NCBI GenBank assembly: GCA_903819605.1
Contig: CAIJEA010000587.1
Coordinates: 1 to 11,474, forward strand
Length of the DNA stretch: 11,474 nucleotides
Direction: 5' to 3'
Origin: an uncultured cyanobacterium
GTDB taxonomy: Bacteria; Cyanobacteriota; Cyanobacteriia; Pseudanabaenales; Pseudanabaenaceae
Both the position numbers and the translations under genes were made by a program. Positions 1 through 6,400 of the stretch are shown here, in pieces (the first letter of the stretch is position 1; each line of letters opens with the position of its first letter). The notes beneath the pieces were generated by a model. The model saw only the letters and a list, made by a program, of their open reading frames with translations, searched no databases and was not told the origin of the DNA.

Positions 1-209
1 ATAGACTTGCCCTGCAAAAACTAGAAAGCGATCGTATTCTCTATCTAGCCGTCCCCGAAAACCTCTATGACAAATTTTTCGCCACTTCTTTAGTCCAAGA
101 ACTACTTCAACAGAACACCATTTATCTAATTACCTACGACATCGAACAGGAGAACATAGTCAAATGGATACCCTCACCCAATACCGTCAACATATCCAAA
201 ACCTCCTAA
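1..209 (+). CDS. xisH: XisH-family protein, C-terminal part (gene cut by left edge)
   Basis: Only the last 68 codons are present, read from position 3 to the TAA at 207-209. The visible stretch contains SDRILYLAVPENLYDKFF and later IVKWIP, the typical end of XisH, a small PD-(D/E)XK nuclease-like family. The catalytic half lies outside the window. XisH was first described as one of the controlling factors for fdxN-element excision in heterocysts of Anabaena. The pair is widespread in cyanobacteria without that element, so a role in excision should not be assumed here. The frame runs 46 bases into the following xisI, an arrangement that suggests translational coupling. Identification rests on motif recognition and on the adjacent xisI; confidence in the family is high, in the function low. 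Confidence 0.88.
   Translation, partial: RLALQKLESDRILYLAVPENLYDKFFATSLVQELLQQNTIYLITYDIEQENIVKWIPSPNTVNISKTS
148..152 (+). promoter_or_regulatory. Ribosome binding site of xisI
   Basis: AGGAG lies 11 bases before the ATG at 164, inside the xisH coding sequence. It is one of only two clear Shine-Dalgarno-like sites among the starts in this window, and it supports the ATG at 164. Confidence 0.55.
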
Positions 210-496
210 AAGAACACGCCAGCCTAGTTTGGGATACCCGTATTCGTGCTGAAACTATCTTTGACACCGAACATGACCATTATCAACTTGTTTATGTAGG
301 TTGGCGCAACTCCAAACGAGTCTATGGCGTTGTTCTTCACCTTGACATCATTGATAACAAAATTTGGATTCAGCAAGACGGTACAGAAATTGGCATAGCC
401 AATAAATTAGTAGATCTCGGCATTCCAAAATCAGATATTGTCCTCGCCTTCGATCCGCCAAACCTCCGCAAATACACTGATTTTGCCGTTAGTTAA
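164..496 (+). CDS. xisI: XisI-family protein (fdxN element excision controlling factor family)
   Basis: The product has 110 residues, the usual length of the XisI family. Family hallmarks are visible: an N-terminal YRQHIQNLLKE helix, the central YQLVYVGWRNSKRVYGVVLH, then DIIDNKIWIQQDGTEIG, and the ending IVLAFDPPNLRKYTDFAV. XisI proteins are almost always encoded directly after xisH, as here, with a 46-base overlap. In Anabaena both are required for excision of the fdxN element by the recombinase XisF. No XisF-like recombinase or element end is visible in this window. In other cyanobacteria the pair occurs as a free-standing module next to toxin-antitoxin and defence genes, which fits this context; a nuclease plus partner/inhibitor role is only a hypothesis. 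Confidence 0.93.
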   Translation: MDTLTQYRQHIQNLLKEHASLVWDTRIRAETIFDTEHDHYQLVYVGWRNSKRVYGVVLHLDIIDNKIWIQQDGTEIGIANKLVDLGIPKSDIVLAFDPPNLRKYTDFAVS

Positions 497-522
497 CATA
501 TAACCATTAATCTAAAATTGCC

Positions 523-849
523 ATGTATTCATCAAATCAGACAATTAATAATCCCCTAAAAGCCCTTGATGCCCTCTATCAAACTGGCTATCGTAGCAAC
601 ACCCTCGAACGCGCTCTAAATAAAATTGTTGATATCGAAATAGCGATCGCTCATCGCCAACATACCGAAATCCAAACCAAAATTCAAAACTACGAACAGC
701 AATACCAAATAACCTCAGAAGACTTTTATCAGCGCTTTAATCGAGGCGAATTAGGAGATACTGCGGACTTTGTAGAGTGGAGTGTATTTTACGATCTGCG
801 TCAAGCTATCCGCGATCGCCTTAGAATCTTGCAACCACAGGCAAACTGA
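523..849 (+). CDS. Unrecognised small protein, putative antitoxin partner of the TumE-like gene
   Basis: The product has 108 residues and I do not recognise a named family. It is predicted to be mostly helical and soluble: residues around 28-65 are rich in E, Q, K and I (KIVDIEIAIAHRQHTEIQTK), suggesting a coiled coil, followed by FYQRFNRGELGDTADFVEW and a final basic helix (RQAIRDRLRIL). There is no signal peptide or membrane segment. Its stop codon overlaps the next ATG in TGATG at 847-851, so the two are very likely translationally coupled. An upstream small gene overlapping a TumE-type toxin gene is the classical place for the antitoxin; that assignment is inferred from context alone. No clear Shine-Dalgarno precedes the ATG, and it starts 26 bases after xisI, so it probably belongs to the same transcript. 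Confidence 0.8.
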   Translation: MYSSNQTINNPLKALDALYQTGYRSNTLERALNKIVDIEIAIAHRQHTEIQTKIQNYEQQYQITSEDFYQRFNRGELGDTADFVEWSVFYDLRQAIRDRLRILQPQAN

Positions 850-1238
850 TGGATGCAGAGCAATATCTAAGTGAGATTAAAACTAAGCTAATTATTAGTC
901 CTGCCATTCTTTCTTTTACAGTTGTGGAAGAACAAGATTTAAGCGATCGAGGCTATTTTCGAGCTAGAGTCATCCTTGCTAATAATGATTTTCTGGAAGT
1001 CTCCGAATACTTCATCGTTGATAACAATAAAACTATTCCACAACGCTATCGTTATCAATGGATGGATGATACACAATCTACTCTACGCAGACGATGGGAC
1101 AACGTTCCACATTTCCCAAACCTGCCCAACTTTCCCCATCATATCCATATTGCCTCTGAAGGTAATGTTGAATCAAGCCAAGCAATAGGGATTTTGGAAG
1201 TATTACAAATTATTGAAAAAGAAATTGCTGAAAACTAG
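849..1238 (+). CDS. TumE/DUF6516-family toxin-like protein
   Basis: The product has 129 residues. The central pattern YRYQWMDDTQSTLRRRWDN followed by PHFPNLPNFPHHIHI matches the signature I know from the DUF6516 family, also annotated as TumE-type toxin of toxin-antitoxin systems. The conserved tryptophan, paired arginines and the histidine cluster (HHIH) are all present, so the protein appears intact. The N-terminal part (YLSEIKTKLIISPAILSF) and a C-terminal helix (AIGILEVLQIIEKEIAE) also follow the family layout. The biochemical activity of the family is, to my knowledge, not well established. It overlaps the upstream small gene by the TGATG junction and is followed after two bases by the ATG of the helicase fusion, so it sits in the middle of an operon-like train. 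Confidence 0.87.
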   Translation: MDAEQYLSEIKTKLIISPAILSFTVVEEQDLSDRGYFRARVILANNDFLEVSEYFIVDNNKTIPQRYRYQWMDDTQSTLRRRWDNVPHFPNLPNFPHHIHIASEGNVESSQAIGILEVLQIIEKEIAEN

Positions 1239-1240
1239 CC

Positions 1241-3340
1241 ATGACCTTTAGCCTCACCTTTGCCCCAACCTTCATGCACGAACTCATTGGCATACCGCAG
1301 AATGTCGCCAAACGAGTTTCTAAAGCCACCAAATTATTAGAACGCGATCCCATCTCAGCGGAAGGGGATGCCAAAAAGCTCAAAGGTTATGAAAATGTCT
1401 ATCGCATCCGTATTGGTGACTATCGTCTTTTTTATGCGATCGGTACTGGTTGGGTAAAGCTGCTGAGTGTCCGCAAGCGCAATGAGCGCACCTATGAAAC
1501 CGAAATTCCTAATGTCGTAGCGCCAGAAACCACCCTCGATCGCCAGTCCGTAAAACCGAAGAAGGTGGCTGTATCTTCTTTCTCAACTTGGGAAAGTGGT
1601 GATGAGGCTAAAGCCTTGACTACTTTGCCGTTCGCACTTACAGAAGATATCTTGCAACAATGGCAGATTCCCGCACAATATTGGACAGCGATCGCTAAGG
1701 TGAATAGCGCTGAAGCATTACTAGAGCTAGATATGCCCGATCGCTTGCTAAATGTGATTCTGGATAACCTTTACCCTCGTTCCATTGAAGAAATAGACAC
1801 TCAGCCTGAATTTGTCCTCAGTCAAGCCGAAGACCTTGATCGCTATTTTGCGGGCGATCTCAGTGCTTTTTTACTCAAGCTCAGCGACGAACAAGAAAAA
1901 TTAATTCAATTTGGAAGCAATGGCACAGTCCTGATCAAAGGCGGTGCAGGTACTGGTAAATCCACCCTTGCCCTTTATCGCATCAAAAAATTAGTAGAGC
2001 AGGGCTGCACCTCGATTTTATTTACCACCTACACCAATGCGCTCGTTTCCTATTCCGAGCAACTTCTAGAACAATTACTAGGCTGTCCTCCTGCGGATAA
2101 AGGCTTAGAAGTAACTACGATTGATGCGATCGCCCGCCGCTATTTCGTTACCACAGGCAAAACTACGCCATTCATCGATCGTGATAAATGTCTATCACTA
2201 TTCGCCAATGCCCTAGAGCAAGCGAATATTCCTGCCCAAAATGTATTTGATCGCCAAGTCAAACTGCAAACATTACAAAAACTGGGTTTGCCCTACCTCC
2301 TTGATGAAATCTTACAAACGATCGAAAATTGGGGCATTCGCACTCTTGATGATTACATCGCCCATGATCGGCGTGGTCGCGCCGTGCCATTGCGCCAAAA
2401 TATCCGTGAAGCAATTTGGGCAGTCTATGAAACATGGGAGAAGTTACTGGCTAAAAATGGCAGCCTCACATGGGAACAGCTACGTCGCCAAGCTCTTGAA
2501 GTTGCTCAAAATTTAATTGAGAAGCCCTATCAAGCGATCGTCATTGATGAAGCTCAAGACTTCTCCCCCGTTGCCCTGCGCTTTTTACTCAACCTCACTC
2601 CCAACTTCGACAATATTTACATCACCGCCGATGCTTCCCAATCCATCTATCAGCGCGGCTTTAGCTGGAAGCAAATCCATGAAGATTTGAAAGTCACAGG
2701 ACGGACGCTGATCCTCAAACAAAACTATCGTAACACCCAACAGATTGCGATCGCCTGTACCGATATTCTGCTTGGCACAGAAGCAGGCGATCCAGAATGC
2801 TTGCAGCAAATCCCCTCTTTACATATCGGCGATCCTCCCTTGCTCTTGCTAAGTAACGACCAAAATCAAGAACTAGCCGCTATTCGTAATTTTTTAATAG
2901 ATTCAGCAAAACGGTTCCGCCTCCCTATGCACGGTAGCGCTATACTTTGTCCAAATAACTACAGTGCCGAAACCTATGCCAAACAATTATCACAATTGGG
3001 ACTCAAAGCCAAATTTGTTTCAGGTAAAAAGATCGATCTTAAAGCTCCCTATATCAAAGTTCTGACGCTCCATTCCGCTAAAGGGTTAGAGTTTCCTTTT
3101 GTAGTAGTCACGGGTTTAGAATCAGGTAATTTCCCAAGCTTCAATAGTGATTTACCTAACGAAGAATATTCTAAAATCCGCGATGAACAAAGGCGGTTAT
3201 TTTATGTTGGTTGTTCGAGAGCCATGCGATCGCTAATGGTCTGTGGCTCATCATCTAATCCATCTGAGTTTATCCATAACCTGACAGAACCAAACTGGCG
3301 AATTCTCTCTCCTCCCTTCGTAGTAAAGGCTTTATCCTGA
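1241..3340 (+). CDS. RelE/ParE-like domain fused to UvrD/Rep-type SF1 DNA helicase
   Basis: The product has 699 residues. Residues 1 to about 88 form a RelE/ParE-like toxin fold, with KKLKGYENVYRIRIGDYRLFY and the closing SVRKRNERTYE. A linker of roughly 100 residues follows. Then comes a compact SF1A helicase: Walker A GGAGTGKS at 234-241, Walker B DEAQD at 436-440, QNYRN at 494-498, HSAKGLEF at 611-618, and RRLFYVGCSRA at 651-661. All core motifs are intact, so ATP-driven DNA translocation is expected. No nuclease domain is fused, unlike RecB or AddA. The ATG lies two bases after the toxin-like gene, with no strong ribosome binding site, consistent with coupled translation. Similar RelE-helicase fusions are, to my recollection, known from cyanobacteria. 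The function is unknown; DNA processing in phage defence is inferred from the neighbours. Confidence 0.92.
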   Translation: MTFSLTFAPTFMHELIGIPQNVAKRVSKATKLLERDPISAEGDAKKLKGYENVYRIRIGDYRLFYAIGTGWVKLLSVRKRNERTYETEIPNVVAPETTLDRQSVKPKKVAVSSFSTWESGDEAKALTTLPFALTEDILQQWQIPAQYWTAIAKVNSAEALLELDMPDRLLNVILDNLYPRSIEEIDTQPEFVLSQAEDLDRYFAGDLSAFLLKLSDEQEKLIQFGSNGTVLIKGGAGTGKSTLALYRIKKLVEQGCTSILFTTYTNALVSYSEQLLEQLLGCPPADKGLEVTTIDAIARRYFVTTGKTTPFIDRDKCLSLFANALEQANIPAQNVFDRQVKLQTLQKLGLPYLLDEILQTIENWGIRTLDDYIAHDRRGRAVPLRQNIREAIWAVYETWEKLLAKNGSLTWEQLRRQALEVAQNLIEKPYQAIVIDEAQDFSPVALRFLLNLTPNFDNIYITADASQSIYQRGFSWKQIHEDLKVTGRTLILKQNYRNTQQIAIACTDILLGTEAGDPECLQQIPSLHIGDPPLLLLSNDQNQELAAIRNFLIDSAKRFRLPMHGSAILCPNNYSAETYAKQLSQLGLKAKFVSGKKIDLKAPYIKVLTLHSAKGLEFPFVVVTGLESGNFPSFNSDLPNEEYSKIRDEQRRLFYVGCSRAMRSLMVCGSSSNPSEFIHNLTEPNWRILSPPFVVKALS

Positions 3341-3370
3341 CTTTATGAGATGGGATGTGAACTAAAGTTC

Positions 3371-3400
3371 TTACTACGATTCTTATTACAAAGTTATTTA
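3371..3400 (+). promoter_or_regulatory. Weak possible internal promoter in AT-rich gap before the large helicase
   Basis: The 77-base gap 3341-3417 is the only sizeable spacer in the plus-strand gene train and is markedly AT-rich near its end. TTACTA (3371-3376) and TTATTT/TATTTA (3394-3400) stand 17-18 bases apart and could act as -35 and -10 boxes, but both match the consensus poorly. There is no Shine-Dalgarno before the ATG at 3418 and no hairpin terminator after 3340. A separate promoter here is only a possibility. Confidence 0.2.
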
Positions 3401-3417
3401 AATTAAAAATTACAATT

Positions 3418-6400
3418 ATGTCCTCAAAACTATCTCTGCAACTGCAAAACCTCATCCAACAGCCTGAAGCGGTACTGCATAGTTTTGCGGTCATGATTGC
3501 TGATGGGAATGTGGCGATCGACTGCTCAGGGGTCGAAGACGCAGATATTAACGAGTCTCAACTTCAGATTCTCTTTGGACAAATTCGCACAATTTGGGAC
3601 TTCACTCAACTTGCTGAATGTCTTGACCCTGCAACCATGAGTGATTCTCTAGCAGAAAAATTACTTAATTGGTTTCAAGTAAAGTCTATTGATACCACAG
3701 TATTAAAAACTCAATCAAATACTCACTCTCCAGCTAATATTTTTCAACAGCGAGATCGCATTATTAACGAATATCGTAGCTACATCGAAAGCTTTCTCAA
3801 AATCGCCGATCCGCGACTCAAGGAATTTGTCGAACAGCAACTAAACGATGGTCATCTCTGGACACCGCCCCTACTGCAACTCACCCCCGCCTATAAAAAA
3901 GGACGTACTACCGATGAGCTAATTGCATCGGGGATTCTGCATCCCGATTGCACTAAATATTTTTGTTTTGAAGATCAGCAGAAACATAAACATCCTTTCC
4001 AATTTCGCTATCACCAAGAACAAGCTTTTGAAATCGCCCATCGTCAAGAAAACTATGTTGTCACCACAGGTACAGGATCGGGCAAAAGCTTAACCTACAT
4101 CGTGCCAATTTTTGACGATCTACTCCGTAATCCAGACCAACAAGGAGTAAGAGCAATCTTGGTTTATCCAATGAATGCCTTGATCAATTCTCAAGAAAAT
4201 GAATTAAAGAAATTCCTGCAAAATGTCCCAGATAGTAATATTCGGGTGGCTCGATATACAGGACAAGAGAGCCTGAGCGTTAAGACAGAAATCCAAAACG
4301 ATCCGCCCCATATCCTGCTCACTAACTATGTGATGCTGGAGCTAATGCTGTCGCGTACCCATGAAGCGAAGTTTGTCAAATCTGCAAATTTAAAATTCCT
4401 TGTCCTCGATGAACTGCATACCTATCGCGGTCGTCAAGGTGCAGATGTGGCTCTACTCATCCGCAAACTCAAACAACGCTGTGGTCAAAAACTGCTCTAT
4501 ATCGGCACTAGCGCCACCATGTCCACCCAAGGCGATCGCGATGATATCCGTAAAACGATTGCAGGGGTGGCAAGCAAACTCTTTGGTGCAGAGGTTAAAG
4601 CGGAAAATGTGATTGATGAAACTTTAGAACGTTCGATCGAGCGTGCTGAGCCTAATCTCGATGACCTAAAAGCAGCGATTACCTCACCATTACCCATAGA
4701 ACCCAGCAATCTACAGGCAAATCTGGCTTTGTTCCGTCAGCATCCTCTAGCGGCTTGGATTGAGATGAACTTCGGGCTGAATGACGATCGCGGTCATCTG
4801 ACCCGCAAAACTCCCATGTCGATCTCGACAGGAGCAAAGCAACTTGCCGAAATGACGGGATTTGCATCTGAGGAATGCGAACGGAAACTTACTGATGTCT
4901 TGCTATGGGGCAGTCATACCAAAGGGTTGACTTTCCGACTGCATCAGTTTATTTCCCAAGGGGGCAGTGTCTATGCCACGCTCGAACCCAAGAAGCGGCG
5001 ATACCTTACCCTTGATGGACAATACAGCACCACAGGCGATCGCTTGCTATTTCCCGTCGTCTTTTGCCGTGAGTGCGGACATGATTACTACATGGTTCGT
5101 TGCGATCGCGAAAATCATAAAATTACACCGCTACTTCCCAATGCGATCGAATTTGATCCCGACAATTCCGAAATTCAAGAAGGTTATATCACCCTAGATG
5201 AACCTGACCTATGGCAAGAAGAAGATCGCGATCGCCTGCCTGACACATGGTTTAAGGTTACTAAAAGAGGCGGGCGGGAACCAAAAAAAGCAAACGATCC
5301 GCGTATTCCGCAAAAGCTGCGGATTCTAACCAATGGCACGATTACCGACTCCCTAACTCAAGGTATGCCCTGTTGGTTTGTTGGCAAACCTTTTAATGTA
5401 TGTCTCAACTGTGGCATTGTCCATGATGGACGCAAAGCCGAATTTACAAAGCTCTCTCGTCTTAGTAGTGAGGGACGGAGCAGTGCCACCACTTTGCTCT
5501 GTCTTTCTACAGTGGAGCAACTTAAAGCAATTCTAGGGGAAGACGATCGTGCTGCCAAAGTTCTGAGCTTTACCGATAATCGTCAAGATGCTTCTTTGCA
5601 AGCAGGACATTTTAACGACTTTGTGCAGACTACATTTTTGAGATCGTCTCTCTATGGTGCTTTAGTTAAAGCCAAACTACTTACTCATGAAGCGCTTGCT
5701 CAAGCAGTATTTATTGAGATGAATTTGCCTGAGGATGTCTATGCTCAAGAACCAGCTCCCTTTGACACGAGCAAAAAGAATGAGAAGGTATTTCGTAATC
5801 TTTTGGAATATCGTCTCTATGAAGACCTCCGCCGAGGTTGGCGATTATTGCAACCTAATTTAGAGCAATGTGGATTACTCCAAATTCAATATACTGATTT
5901 GCAATCTGCTTGTGAGAATCAAGAACTATGGCAAGCATACGTCCATCCTATTTTACTTCAAGCCTCTCCTCAAGAGCGTTTTGTTGCCATCAAAGAGTTA
6001 TTAGATCTGCTACGGCGCGAACTGGCGATCGACGCCGAATTATTGCAAGAAGACCGCGTAGAACGCTTACAGAGAGAAGTCGCTCAATCTATCCGCGATC
6101 CTTGGAAGTTTGAGCAAGGAGAATTGCTTTACATGGCAAAATCGGCAAGAGTCACCAAAGATGAAGTAAAAGAAGGCACTAAATCCTATGGTAAAGCGAA
6201 TAAATATGAAGCGATCGCCCTTAGTAAACGCAGCCGTATCGGTCGGTTCTTGAGCAGTAGTGCTGCATGGTCATGGTTGACTGAATCCCTAAGTGAAACT
6301 GCCTATCAAGAATTACTAGAGAAGTTAATCACTGCATTACGCGCTTCAGGATTTCTTACAGGGGATGCTAAGAGCGTTCAACTGCGCCTCGCTAAAATCG

